This document shows positions 47,491 to 59,464 of a DNA stretch of 64,000 bases, one piece after another. Position 1 is the first letter of the stretch. Every line of letters begins with the position of its first letter. The translations under genes were made by a program, and so were the position numbers. Below the pieces are notes generated by a model. It was not told the origin of the DNA, searched no databases, and worked only from the letters and a program-made list of their open reading frames with translations. The DNA comes from Cephalopachus bancanus (lineage: Eukaryota > Chordata > Mammalia > Primates > Tarsiidae): NCBI GenBank assembly GCA_027257055.1, contig JAPVLO010000961.1:331263-395262 (forward strand), in the 5' to 3' direction.

Positions 47491-48028
47491 TGAAGAGGGA
47501 CTCCCTCAAAAAAACAGAATTTATTTATTAAAAATTATGTATCTATTCTTACATGTTTAAACTTTAGTCACCTTCAAAGTACTCTCCATTTGACTCAATA
47601 CACCTGTCGAGATGCTTTTCCACTCCTCAAAACAGTTTTGGAAACTCATCCATTTTGATACCTTTTAGTGCTTTTGCCATTTTTTGTTTTACCTCTTCCA
47701 CATCAGCAAAACGTTTCCATTTGAGAACTTCTTTCATCCGGGGAAACAAAAAAAAGTCATTTGGGGTGACACTGGGTGAATAGGGATGTGGGGTACAGGG
47801 GTCAAGCTGTTTTTAGTCAAAAACTGCTAAACACTTTGTTCAGTGTGAGTAGCTGCTCTCATAAATCCCATGATGAAATGACAAACAGTTGAAAGAATCT
47901 CTAAAAAAAAAATCACTGAAGCCAGATGCAACCTCTCACAACACCAGCTGGTACACTGATGCCAATGGTTTCCTAGAACACTTACCTAGTGAGGGAGGCC
48001 TGTACTACAAAACAAACCCCCACATGTC
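47491..48028 (-). mobile_element. mariner DNA transposon, internally deleted, inside L1 (copy 3 of 3)
   Basis: The left end is 'tgaagagggactccctcaaa' beside TA (47489-47490). The text 'agtcaccttcaaagtactct' and 'ttttagtgcttttgccattt' matches copy 2 and, reversed, copy 1. The right end is diverged ('gtactacaaaacaaaccccc'), so the limit is approximate. L1 ORF1 text stops before it and ORF2 text begins after it. Confidence 0.85.
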
Positions 48029-48029
48029 A

Positions 48030-49066
48030 ATAATTAACTTAAATGGAACAGACTGAATGTGCCACTCAAAAGGAATAGAGTGGAAAATTGTATAAAGAAG
48101 CATAATCCACCTTTCTGCTGCCTTCAGGAAACCCATCTCACTGCAAATGACACCCAAAGGCTCAAAAGGAAATAGGGGGGGAAAGGGGCAGGAGTAGCTA
48201 TTCTTACAACAAAACAGATTTTAAACCATTAAAAGTCAAAAAGGACACCGAAGGACACTATATAATGATAAAAGGCTCAATCTGCCAGCAAGAAATATCC
48301 ATCTTGAATATATACAGTCCAACATGGGAGCATCTAGATTTATAAAATAATTTCTAATTAAACTAAGAGAGGGCATAGATACCTACACAATTATAGTCAG
48401 AGATTTAATGCCCCACTAACAGCCTTAGACAGATCATCGAGGCAAAAACCTAACAAAGAAATCCAGAACTTGGATATGCAACCAATTGGATCGAATAGAC
48501 ATCTACAGAATACTCAACAACCATAGAATATACATTCTTCTCATCTGCACATGAAACATACTACAAGATTGGCCACATATTCAAACACAAATCAAGTGTG
48601 AACAAATTTCAAAAGGTCAAAATCATACCAAGCATCTTCTCAGACCGCAGTGGAATAAAATTAAATATCACCACGAACAGGAACTTCCAAATCACACAAA
48701 TACATGGAAATTAAACAACATTCTTTTGAATGACTTTTGGATTAACAAAGAAACCAACACAAAAATTTTTAAATTTCTAGAAACAAACAAAAAGGTCACA
48801 ATACACCAAAATCTCTTGGATACCATGAAATCAGTGCTGAGTGGGAAGTTTACAACACAGCATACACATATCAAGAGAAGAGAGGGATCTCAAGTACACA
48901 ATCTAATGTCACACCTAAGGGAACTGGAAAGACAAGAGCAATTCACTCCTAGAATTAGTAAACAAAAAAAAAGATTGAAATAATTAAAATAAACTCACAG
49001 TTGAATAAAATAGAGATTAAAAAAATTCATACAAAGAAACAACAAGACAAAAAGCTGGTTCTTTGA
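48030..49066 (+). pseudogene. L1 ORF2 remnant, endonuclease region
   Basis: Pieces of the N-terminal endonuclease are visible: 'QETHLTANDTQRLKRK' near 48127-48170, and sequence around 48540-48660 corresponding to its C-terminal part. The open frame 48726-48983 is the linker toward the reverse transcriptase. Stops and frameshifts abolish function. Confidence 0.85.
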
Positions 49067-49069
49067 AAG

Positions 49070-49604
49070 GATAAGTATGATTGACAGGCCCTCTGGAACA
49101 CCTAAGGCCATCTGCACCTTGACATTCAGGTCAAGGTTGCCTGAGGCCAAGGTGGAAATTGGGTGGGACACATTGCCAAAGCAACTTCTCACTCCCCTTG
49201 TGAACTCTTCTGGGCCTACTGTACACAACAGCAGTACCCCAGTGGTCTGGGACTTCCTCCCAATCCCCACTGGGGTAGCTAAGAGTCCACCCTTGTGGAA
49301 TGCTTCATCTTATTTCCCCTGAAATACTCCATAAGGCTCAAAACAGAGAACTTGGGAACTCCCCAGAGGCCTACACTAGGTGACCACTTCCTCAGAGCAA
49401 CACTCACCAAGGAAAAACCCTACAACCACCACCGCAGTTGGCTTTCTTCCACAAATACCACCTCCTGGCCAGAGGTCAACAGAACAGCCCACCAAAATGG
49501 ATATAATACCTCAGCTCTGGGGAAGGCCTGATCCCAAACTCCAGCTAACAAACCACTCTGGCTACTCAGGATGCTGTGAGCCAGTGCAGCAATGTGTAAA
49601 AAAC
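49070..49604. other. Unassigned block of about 535 bp within L1
   Basis: GC-richer sequence interrupts the ORF2 text ('gggtgggacacattgccaaa', 'ccaatccccactggggtagc'). I see no Alu, LTR or transposon ends, no flanking duplication and no domain in the overlapping frames (49077-49322, 49295-49531, 49380-49610). It could be part of another L1 5' UTR or a retrocopy. Confidence 0.5.
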
Positions 49605-51540
49605 CCTTAAACACCTAGACATTAAAAGAATGTTTCTCAAAATAATAAGAGCCATCTGTGACAAACCTCCAGCTAACATCATACTTACTGGGCAGAAGCT
49701 ACGAACATTCCCGGTAAGAACTAGCCACAGGTAGCAACTAAGAAACTCTCACCACACCAAGGCTATATGTAACCAAGGGAACTCATGAAACCAAACAAAA
49801 ACATGGAAGCTAAACAATTTGCTCCTAAGTGATCCTTGGATCAACAACAAAATCAAGATAAAAAATTTAAAATTCCTTTAAATGAATGACAATAAGACAA
49901 GTTATCAAAACCTCTGGTCCACAGCAAAAGCTGTGCTCAGAGGAAAATGTATAGTGCCTAAGGCTTACATTATAAGACTGAAAGATCACATATCAATAAC
50001 CTAACATCATACCACAAGGAACTAGAAAAATATGAACAAACCAGACCCAAAGTTCGCAGAAAGAAAACAAATAATGAAGATCAGAACAAAATGAAATTTA
50101 AATTTAAAAAACACAAAGGATCAACAAAACAAGAATTCTCAACAAGATTCTAGCAAATCACATCCAACAGCACTCTCCGCAGATAACATTACACCTAGAA
50201 AACCCTAGAGAATGCCAAAAACCTCCTCACACTGATAAATTACTTCAGTAATGTCTGGGGATACAAAATCCATGTGCAAAAAACAGTTGCATATCTATAC
50301 ACCAACAACATGCAGATTGAGAAACAAATAAAAAACACAATGTTATTCACAATAGCCATACAAAAAATAAAATACTTTCACATCCATCTAGAGCCAAAGA
50401 GCTGAAAGAGTTTACAATGAGAACTACAAAACGCTGCTCATAGAAATCAAGGACAACACAAACAAACAGAAGAACATGCCATGCTCATGGACTGCAAGAA
50501 TCCATATCATCAAGATGTTCGTTCTACCCAAAGCAATCGACAGATTCAATGCAAATCTGAATCAAATACACAGCATCATTTTGACAGACCTAGAAAACAC
50601 AATACGGAAATTCATATGAAAGCCAAAAAATAGCCCAAATAACTAAAGCAATCCTCAGCAAAAAGAAAACAAATTGGCAGGGGGAAAAAAAAAAAACCAA
50701 ACAACCCCATTAAAAAGTGGACAAAGGACATGAACAGATACTTCTCAAAAGAAGACATACAAGCAGCTAACAAACACATGAAAAAATGCTCAGCTTCATT
50801 AAACATCAGAGAAATGCAAATCAAAACTACAATGAGATTCCACCTCACACCAGTCAAAATGACTATCATGAAAAAACAACAGATGTTGGTAAGGCTGCAC
50901 AGAAAAGGGAATACTTCTACCCTGTTGGTGAGAATGTAAGCTAGTACAACCTTTGTGGAAAGCATTGTGGCATTTTCTTAAAGAACTAAAAGTTGAGCTA
51001 CCATAAAACCCAGCAATCCCACTTCCGGGAATATCCCCAGGGGAACATAAATAGCTCTATCAAAAAACACACCGCATACATATGTTCACTGCAGCACTAG
51101 TCACAATAATAAAAATATGGAACCAACTCAGATGCCCACTGAAAGTGGCCTGAATAAAGAAAATGTGGTACATATACTTGATGGAATCTTACGCAGCCAT
51201 AAAGAACAAAATCATGTCCTTTGCAGCAACATGGACGCAGCTGGAGACCATCATTCTAAGTGAACTGTCACAAAAACATAAAAGATAAAAACACCACATG
51301 CTCACGCTCATACGTGGGACTTAAACACTGGGAATGCAAGCACAAAGGAAGAACAACAGGCACGAGGCACTGATAAAGAAGGGAATAGGGGAAGGGGGAT
51401 ATGGGATATACAACCATCCATTAGATACCATGTCTACTACTAGGGGAAGAGAGGGCTTGCCAGAAACCCAAACCTCACCTCCACACAGTTTACTTATATA
51501 ACAAATCCTCACATGTATTCCACAACTCTAAAATAAATAA
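49605..51540 (+). pseudogene. L1 ORF2 remnants in scrambled order, plus 3' UTR
   Basis: A reverse-transcriptase scrap (49605-49740, '[19 protein letters not shown]') precedes a second copy of the endonuclease-linker text (about 49780-50100), which should come before it. Reverse-transcriptase and C-terminal text then resume (50130 on; open frame 50730-50939 '[19 protein letters not shown]'). The 3' UTR ends near 51540. The order implies more than one L1 copy or an internal rearrangement. Confidence 0.8.
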
Positions 51541-51796
51541 ATTAAAAATAAATAAGGAAGCGGCAAAAAAAAAAGAAAGAAAATGCAACCAAATAGGCAC
51601 ATGAGAAGCATTTTCGGAAGAAGGATAAATAGCCAATGAAAAGCCAACCACATGAAAAGATATTCAAACTCATTAAGAATCAGAGACATGCTCTTTAAAA
51701 CGACGAGATTTTATTTTACCTCCAACATATGGCAAAAATATTAATGTCGAGCAATATCAAGTATGGCAAAGATGCGGAAAACCAGAATTCTTTGTT

Positions 51797-52086
51797 GTTT
51801 TAGAAACAGAATCGCACTCTGTCCCACAAGCTGGAGTACAGTGGCATAATCACAGCTCACTACAGTCTTGAACTTCTGGGTTCAAGCAGTCCTCCCACCT
51901 TGGTCCTCCCCGTAGCTGGAACTACAGGCGCACACCACTCTGCCAAGGCTAATTTTTAAAACTTTTGCAGAAATAGGGTCTCACTATGTTGTCCAGGCTG
52001 GACTTGAGCTACCGGTCTCAAGCAATCATCCTGCCTTGACTTTCCAAAGTGCTGAGATTACAGGCGTAAACCATTGTGCCTAGCCA
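51797..52086 (-). mobile_element. Alu, reverse orientation, old (AluJ-like)
   Basis: Both arms are present ('atcgcactctgtcccacaag', 'gctgagattacaggcgtaaa'). It is diverged, without the young-subfamily markers, and inserted in the old host L1. Confidence 0.9.
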
Positions 52087-52380
52087 AGAAGTCTTATACA
52101 TTGTTTCTGAAAGCATATACTGAAAAGCAATTTGGCATTGTCTTATCATGTATATTTGTTAGCCTGGAAAACATGTATTTTTCCATTTACAAGCATTTTA
52201 TATACGATTCTTTGAAAACTCTGGAAAACAACTGGGTATTATCCCATGAATATGAATATGTTGATTCCCTAAGTTGAGTAATTTCTTTTCTAGGTATAAA
52301 CCCTAGAGAAATTCTTGCACATGTACATAGAAGACATAAACAAGATTGTTCATAGCAGCATTGTTTTTAAAATAAACAAT

Positions 52381-52450
52381 CTAAGGATCACCTAAGCCCA
52401 GCAGGTCGAGGTCTGGGTGACAAGAGTGAGACTACAACTCAACAAAAAAT
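52381..52450 (+). mobile_element. Alu scrap with internal deletion
   Basis: 'ggatcacctaagcccagcag' joins directly to 'ctgggtgacaagagtgagac' and an A-rich tail. It is the 3' end of a lineage-type Alu that has lost its middle. Confidence 0.75.
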
Positions 52451-52660
52451 TTTTTAATAATAAAAATAATAAAAGAAACAATCTAATGACCATCATTAGT
52501 AGCTTATGTAAGTAATGACTACATGTTTACAAAATAAAATTCTACTAACTTGTGAAAATAAATGATCAATAACTACAAACTTCAATGTGGATCAATCTTA
52601 GAAGCATAATATTAAGTAGAAATAACAAGTTGCACATATATGGTATGTGAAATCATTTTC

Positions 52661-55600
52661 AATTTCAGAAACAGGCAAGTAACACACTCACGTGGTTTTA
52701 AAAAATAGGAAAGCAACGGAGTAAAAAAAAAATTCAGGATAGGGCATACTGATTGTGAAGCAGGAATCACGACCATGAAAACACTCACAGGGAACTACTG
52801 ACGTTGGTAATGTTTGTTAAATAGTGGGCTGCACTCATACATTTTCAGTTTACTAGCTTTCATCATTTATATATCTGTAACGTTCTTTTAAATATTTAAA
52901 GTTGAATAATTTAAAATAAAATTTGAAGATAAAATTTGCTGTCACATCATGTCCTAAAATCATACTGCATTTCCAAAGTAGACAGCTGCTGGCTTTATTG
53001 TTTTTGTTTTTTTCAGAGTATCTTCCATAACAAGACAGCTGACTTTATTGTGAGCAGCAAATCCAAAAGGATCTGGGAAAAAATCTTGCCAGCAAGAGAA
53101 CAGCAAAATACTCTGAACAGTCACCAAAGCCAGGCTCCATGCCTTGTAAGGTTGATAAGGAGGTAATATTTTCAAGGACAGCACAACACAGGCTAAAGAC
53201 TATCTTTTTATTTGCAAAAAGATCTAGTTATTCTGTTTGAAAAAGCACTAGTAATCTCAGTAAATATCAAGATATTATTTCCTTCTCCATAATTAAACAT
53301 CTGATACACCTATCTGTTCCCAATATTGACTTGTTTCAGATACATTTTTTTTGAAGTACTGTGTGTTCTTGAACCTTCTATTACACTTTCATACAAACTT
53401 GGAGAACATCGTCAACAGACACATACAATAAAATGCAAATGAAGTTACCAGCTGTATCAAGTAGAGAATCAATATTTTTTCACTGTGTTCCCTAGCAAAA
53501 AGTTAACACCTGCAGTATTAAGGATTTTTTGCTTTAAAAAAAAAACAAGTGGTTGCCAAGGTACAGAAAGTACGACAGTTTGGTCACAAATTCAGGAAAG
53601 CCAATAGAAATAATAAAGTTGATGTATTACTATAACAAAACCTGTGATATTAAAGGGTTTTTTTTAATAGCAAGACTTTCAAGTCAAAGACAAGGGTTTA
53701 CTTATTTCAAAGGATAATCAGTGCGACCAAGTGCCAGAACTCAGTAAAAGCATCTTTTGGCTATTCTTATGGTTTTTAATAAGAAGATATTCATGTTTAT
53801 ATATATGATTATTTCAAAGTAAATGAGGAAGTATTGTCGATTATAACTAGACAAAGTTATCTGAGAAAACTCTACAATATGAATGCAGGTGAAATAACAT
53901 TTGCCATTTGCAAGAGTTAACAGGAAATAAAATTTTTAAATTAATTCGCTACAATGTGTCTAATACTCAATGCTGATGCTATGAAGCACAAAAGCAGAAG
54001 CCCTATGAGCTTTACAAGTTGCAGCTGTCACCTAGGCTAGCTAGGAAAGAGGCCTGTGCAAGGTGCTACTGCCTATAAATGAGGAACACAGAAACACGCC
54101 CAGAGTGAAGCTGGGACTGTCGTAGTTAGTAGGGCACTCCTCTTGGAACTGGAGAGACTTTTAGCTCCAAAAGTCGTTCAAAATTATGCACAACATATAG
54201 CACAGGCATTCAGGATGGTGCGTGCAGATGTCCCAAAGAGTTCACATCGGTGGTCTTAATTATCTCTATTAGAACAATTACAATTCAACCTCTTCTCAAA
54301 TGTATGAGTGATGCACATACACACATGCAAGCATGAGTATGTAAGTATGTAGGGACATACAGACAGATGCATGTTGAAAAAAAATTCATGGGTTACATGC
54401 ATGACTCAAAAGTAATACTTAATGTTCTAAAGAGCAAAAAATTACAAAAAAAGAAACACTTTCAGAAGACTGGCATCTATAATGGCAGGTTCCAAGGGGA
54501 CACTATCCAGACTGAATATGATTTGTAGAGATGATATAGATATGCATATCTATAAAATGCAATGCAAATGAGACTTAACATTTTAAAAATAAACAGAAAA
54601 ATATAAGCCTTCAGATTGTATTACAAAATTTACATATTCAAGTGCTATGCATAAGTGCATGATTCATTTGTAAGTTATACATTATTAAAAAGACTAAGGC
54701 TTTGCAATCATAAAGACTGACTTGTGATAATACACTTAAAATCTGTAGAGAAATATTTGTTTAAAAAATACAAACAGAAAATCTTAGTTAACACAGCATC
54801 TTTTAACCATCATCGATCAACTTTCATAAATCAGGGACACGTTTTTTAAATGTAGAATCTACCTCCATAGATCACTTTTCCCTCGCTAGTAATATTTATA
54901 GATACTATTTATTCCTGATCCTGTGTCATTTTTGGAGTATATCTAACAGCAGAGTCCAAAAGAGTTCCATTATGAATTTACTCCCAAATGTTTAGCACAA
55001 ATTAAAACATAGTCACCTCACTCTACTGACTGCTACCTGAAAAGCAGTCAGGGAAATTAGAAAGAACATGAGATTGGCAAATCTCAGGTTAGGTCTGGGA
55101 TAAAACAAAGAACTAAACAGGCAATTGCAACCCATTCCACTGACTGTTATTATGGAAAGGGGAAGTAGAGAAAGGAGGGAGATGGACTCAAAGAGGGTGG
55201 TGAGGTTAGCAGAGGCTCCCTGGAAGAAGAGCCAAAAACCTGGCAAACAGGAAGAGTTGGCCAAATGAAAAGTGAGGGGTCAGGGCAGTGCTTGGGCAGT
55301 GAGGGGAGAAGTTTAAAAAATGTGAAAGGCTGACATCAAGAGAGAGCAGGTGCATTTGAAACCCGAGTTCACTTGAGCTGAACCTCCTTTAGGAAGTGAC
55401 TTTAGATGATGCCTTAACAGAGCAAGAAACCAGAACATACGAGGCTGTACAAGCCAGGGTAATAATAATAAGAACAAACTGTTGTTTACTATTTCTTATA
55501 ACAGTGTCACTAATCAGAGGACAGATCAAAACTCAAGACACTTGATGAAAACACTGAGCCACACTGATTTATTACAAACGCACCAGCCCCTAACCTCATT

Positions 55601-55924
55601 AAATCCCTTCTGTGAAATATTAAACTAGAGTCAATGAAGAAAAATGAAATATTTTTTAAATTCTCCTAATGTTGAATACACCACCATATTCAAGCATCCT
55701 TGGAATCATCTCTTTTAAATTAAATGAACTATGCTCATCTTTTTGCCATGAAAGGCAAACTCACTTTGAAATGCCTTCTGTCCAATTTTCTAATGCCTGC
55801 ACAGAGCAACAGGACTCGTGCATTAAAAGCTGTGTGCAATGCGTAGACAAGTATTTGCAGTATATACACGTATGCCCTAGCCCATCTATATGGAAAATGT
55901 AACATGCAAAAAACCAGTCATTTC
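52661..55924. other. Single-copy sequence
   Basis: There are 3.3 kb without a recognised repeat. CA/TG-rich words occur at 54310-54375. Frames at 52936-53184 and 55013-55264 have no domain. Confidence 0.45.
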
Positions 55925-55962
55925 AAGGTAAGAGACTGTCACCTGACCCAGACACACTCTCC
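55925..55962 (+). repeat. 38-bp dispersed repeat, copy 1
   Basis: The block from 'aaggtaagagactgtcacct' to 'cacactctcc' recurs at 59008-59045 with two mismatches (a/g at both). Flanking sequence does not match. Its start 'aag|gtaaga' resembles a splice donor. Confidence 0.85.
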
Positions 55963-56014
55963 AACAACTCTCCTCAGTTCATGGTCAGAGTGTGTTTTCT
56001 CAAAAAGTAATCAT

Positions 56015-56225
56015 AATAGTAATATTGGCTAACAATTGCAGATAGCTGACTGTGGGCAAAGACTGCTTGGAGCACTTTCCAAGAATCTCCTGAAATCCTT
56101 CCCACAACTCACTGAGATGGTTTCCATTCTATTACTGCTGTCAGTTTACAAACAAGGAATCAAAGGTTTGGAGAGAGTTGCCCAAGGCACGCAGCTAGTA
56201 AACAAACCAATTGTCTCCAGTTCCA
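56015..56225 (+). mobile_element. MIR SINE
   Basis: 'gtcagtttacaaacaaggaa' and 'gagagttgcccaaggcacgc agctagtaaac' are the MIR 3' blocks in order. Confidence 0.85.
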
Positions 56226-56389
56226 AACCCCTGTAGAAGCAGTACGACTCACAGATATTGGGTGGTGCTCCTTTTTTAATTTTTGGAGCCATTTCTAACC
56301 CTGTCTGAACGTGCTAAGCCGCTAGGTGAATGAGTAGTTAGTTTCGTCTGTGGCATCGACATCAAGGCACCTTGTTTCCAACTTCATCT

Positions 56390-56515
56390 TCTGAACTTAT
56401 TTTTCCTCATCTGAAAATTCAAGTCAATAGTGCCGTCGTAGAGGTAACAATAACCTCAGCAGAGTTATAATGAGGATTACATGAGCTGTATGGAAAGCCT
56501 GATGTACAACAATCA
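56390..56515 (-). mobile_element. MIR SINE, reverse, weak
   Basis: 'tttttcctcatctgaaaatt' followed by 'gaggattacatgagctgtat' fits a reverse MIR. The rest is unclear. Confidence 0.45.
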
Positions 56516-56539
56516 GCCATCACCTCATTCTGGCAGGCT

Positions 56540-58144
56540 TCTTGCTGTCATTCCCTCCAAAAACAGAGGACCCATCCGGTCATTCGGTGCCTATGGCATG
56601 GCATAATACAAGCAGCTATTCCAGAAATGGGAAAGCCTGAGTCCCAATCTAGACTCATCACACTGAAAGCCCCAGAAACTTCCTCGGGGCCCCCCAGTCA
56701 CGTTCATCACTAGATGGTACCAGCAGTTGCTATGGCACCAACATTCTACGCACAGTGAACACTTAAAGAAAACAAGTCAACAGAACTGTTCATGGGCAAA
56801 ATCAAATTTGCTAGATTTCTAAAAACGAATTTCTTGCTGTTTGCATCGTTCTTTACACCTAGAAAAATTATTCTACTTTGTTACCTGCCTTTTTGAGGTT
56901 GCAACTTATTGGAGCACTGGCTTTCCTGGTTTTGTTTTGTTTTTTTAATCAAAACAGGTGTTTAAGATGAAAGATAACAGTTTTTAAATTATCAGCTCTT
57001 TTGTTTCTTCTGTGCTATTAGCCTGCAAACAAGCAAGTGACAATATTTTCTAGGCTCTCACCTCTGACCTCTTAAACAATGCTTTTCACAGGTGGTAACC
57101 AGTTTCCACAGTGTTCCCTTGATGAAAACTAGGTTAATGATAGAAAGCTGTATGCCTGGGCTCAAGCCTGGGAGCATAATGAGCTTCACCTACCCAACAG
57201 CAAACAAAATTCAAATTCTAATGAAAGCGCCCACTGATTAAATTCACCTTTTATGACCACGCATTAAGAACTCAGTTACAAAGGAATAAGAGCTCCCTTA
57301 TAGAGAGAATTAAATCATGATTTAATTATGCCCCATCAGTGCTGGTGAGAATGGAGACCATTTAAGCCAGGGACTCTGATTAATTTGCTACGCTCTTCTC
57401 AGAGATTTACATATTTTTAAGGGTGCAGCCAAGCTGACGTGCTGCTTCACAGACACTGCTATTAAGACACACAGGGCCAACATCCAAGAAACACAAAGTG
57501 GACAAGAATGAAAAGTGCTTTTAACCTCTTGGGAGCAAGCAGAAAAACCCATGAATAAAAGCACTGAGACTCTGATTGAGAAATGACTTATGTTTGCATA
57601 CAGCTTCATCATCTTCAACCTGTCGGGGAAACAAAAGCACACCATTACTCACTGTGTGATGCAAAAATCTGAAGCACTGAGTCAAACATGCAGATGAATC
57701 TATGGCAGTCTTTTTTCCTAAACCACTGCACTGCATAATGAGAGAAAACAGGTTTTGAATAAGTTCCAGAGGAGTCCCAGAGGTTTTTGTTTGTCCCTAG
57801 ACAATATTTTGATACTGCAAGAGGCTAACCAGCCAAAATTTCAACAGGCAAGATTCCCATGACACTGAGCTATGAGAGATGTAACACCTAGTGAGGAAAC
57901 ACACATACGGAAGTGAAATCAAAGAAATCATGGGCATTCTGATCCAGATAGTAATACGCCTGTGTTTTCTCTGGAGGTGACCATCAACAGAATAGACACA
58001 GTGAGCTACAGATGTGTGTCAAACAGGGTTTACAATGAAAAAGTCACCGTATCAGTCATTTGGCAATTACCGCATGCCAAAGTTCCTTTTGTTACTGATA
58101 TTCAAAAGCAGAATGTTTTAATACCTCTTTTTTTCTCTTCTAGT
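56540..58144. other. Single-copy sequence
   Basis: No recognised repeat. Frames near 57388-57736 and 57962-58261 have no domain that I recognise. Confidence 0.45.
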
Positions 58145-58180
58145 GAAAGGATCTATTTTCAAGAAAGGATCTATTTTCTA
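58145..58180. repeat. 18-bp tandem duplication
   Basis: 'gaaaggatctattttcaa' is followed at once by 'gaaaggatctattttcta'. One base differs. Confidence 0.95.
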
Positions 58181-58282
58181 CCCAGCAGGCCTTGCTCTGC
58201 TTCTTGCCATAACCAAGATCCCTTCCAGAATCTCCAAGAACTGGAACTACTCAGAACATAGAAAATCACCAGTGTCATGCAT

Positions 58283-58330
58283 ACACCTACTCCTCCACCC
58301 ACACATAAACCTACACCTACACCTACACAC
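58283..58330. repeat. ACACCT-type microsatellite
   Basis: Irregular repeats of 'acctac' and 'caccca' ending in 'cacaca'. Confidence 0.8.
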
Positions 58331-58353
58331 ATTCTGTTCTCAAGAACCACTTT

Positions 58354-58641
58354 GTTGTTGTTGTTGTTGAGTTGGAGTCTCACTGTCACCCAGACTGGAG
58401 TGCAGTGGCCGCTCCCGGCCACCACAGCCTCCACCTGCTGGGCTCCGGCGATCCTTCCGCCTCAGCCTTCCGAGTAGCTGGAACTACAAGCGCGCACTAC
58501 CACTCACAGCTGATTTTTTGATGTATTGTAGAGATGAGGTCTCGCCTGCCCAGGTGGGTCTCGAACCCACAGGCTCAGGCAATCCACTCACCTCAGCCTC
58601 CCATAGGCATGGGATTACAGGCTGAGCCACCGAGCCCGGCT
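58354..58641 (-). mobile_element. Alu, left member of a tandem pair
   Basis: Reverse Alu of the young subfamily. Its tail has decayed to GTT repeats (58354-58368). The target sequence 'caagaaccacttt' lies at 58341-58353 and again at 58642-58654. It has more private changes than its neighbour. Confidence 0.95.
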
Positions 58642-58654
58642 CAAGAACCACTTT

Positions 58655-58943
58655 TTTTTTTTTTTTTTTGAGTTGGAGTCTCACTCTGTCGCCCAGACTG
58701 GAGTGCAGTGGCCACTCCCGGCCACCGCAGCCTCGACCTGCTGGGCTCTGGCGATCCTTCCACTCAGCCTTCCAAGTAGCCGGAATTGCAGGCATGCGCT
58801 ACCACGCCCGGCTGATTTTTTTTTGATTTATTGTAGAGATAAGGTCTTGCTGCCCAGGCGGGTCTCAAACCCGCGGGCTCAGGCAATCCACTCACCTCAG
58901 CCTCCCAAAGGCGCGCGATTACAGGCTGAGCCACCGAGCCCGG
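58655..58943 (-). mobile_element. Alu, right member of a tandem pair
   Basis: Reverse Alu of the same subfamily with a pure T-run and most CpG sites kept. It is flanked by 'caagaaccactttt' at 58642-58655 and 58944-58957. After the last copy the DNA continues 'aagctc', so the cut site TTTT/AAG is visible. Confidence 0.96.
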
Positions 58944-59007
58944 CAAGAACCACTTTTAAGCTCAGACACGTTCTGTGTTTCCCATTAGCCATGTGTCCCC
59001 TAGCTCC

Positions 59008-59045
59008 AAGGTGAGAGACTGTCACCTGACCCAGACACGCTCTCC
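59008..59045 (+). repeat. 38-bp dispersed repeat, copy 2
   Basis: Matches 55925-55962 at 36 of 38 bases. Its start 'aag|gtgaga' is again donor-like. Confidence 0.85.
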
Positions 59046-59464
59046 TCAACAGTAGCTGAGCTGCCAAGGAGTCATACCTACCCTCTCGGTGCCTCTATGA
59101 AAGACTGTCTGTATCTGTAGGATCATAACCTCTTTTGTTTCCATGTTTCCTTCTTGCATTCTCACAAGGCACTTTTAAAAATGTGTATTGCAAAGATTTA
59201 GAACAAAACAAACACAGACTTGTGACAACAAGGGTGAAATGAATGAAATACATACTTTTAGGAACTAGAAAACTGTTTCTGTTTAATCACACCTTACAAT
59301 GAGTCAACTCGTCTTCTGTTAGTGTCGGTGTTATCCAGACTACCTGGCTGAGACTGGCGAGAGTCACTGCTCTTCAGGGTCGCAATAGTTCAAGTTCCCA
59401 TTCCGAACCTTGCCCGTCCTCTACCTGACACGATGTATAGCATACTCTTTTACAATGCCCTCAG
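59046..59464. other. Single-copy sequence, no feature seen
   Basis: No recognised element. Confidence 0.45.

Larger units (their letters stand above)
45095..51579 (+). mobile_element. Long L1 with 5' UTR, ORF1 and ORF2 remnants (type B, copy 2)
   Basis: It starts within the L1 5' end motif and stops with a type B 3' end ('tcctcacatgtattccacaa') and A-rich tail. Target duplications are 'aaaatgacaaccaa' (45081-45094) and 'aaaatgcaaccaa' (51580-51592), differing by one base. Inside are a 5' UTR of about 1.6 kb, an ORF1 remnant, a mariner, an endonuclease-region ORF2 remnant, an unassigned block and out-of-order ORF2 pieces. No frame is intact. Confidence 0.88.
44565..52660 (+). mobile_element. 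Old L1 (L1M type) serving as host for the 45-51.6 kb nest
   Basis: The first part (44565-45094) is degraded ORF2 C-terminal text ('gatggtattggcacagaaat', 'ggcatctgggctatataaag'). After the inserted L1 the same element resumes at about 51580 ('aagccaaccacatgaaaaga') and runs to a 3' UTR near 52660 ('cttgcacatgtacatagaag'). It also carries an Alu at 51797 and an Alu scrap at 52381. Confidence 0.8.

Noticed and set aside
58277..59014. Open frames around the tandem Alus (66 to 113 codons)
   Set aside because: These are Alu translations, a common source of false genes.
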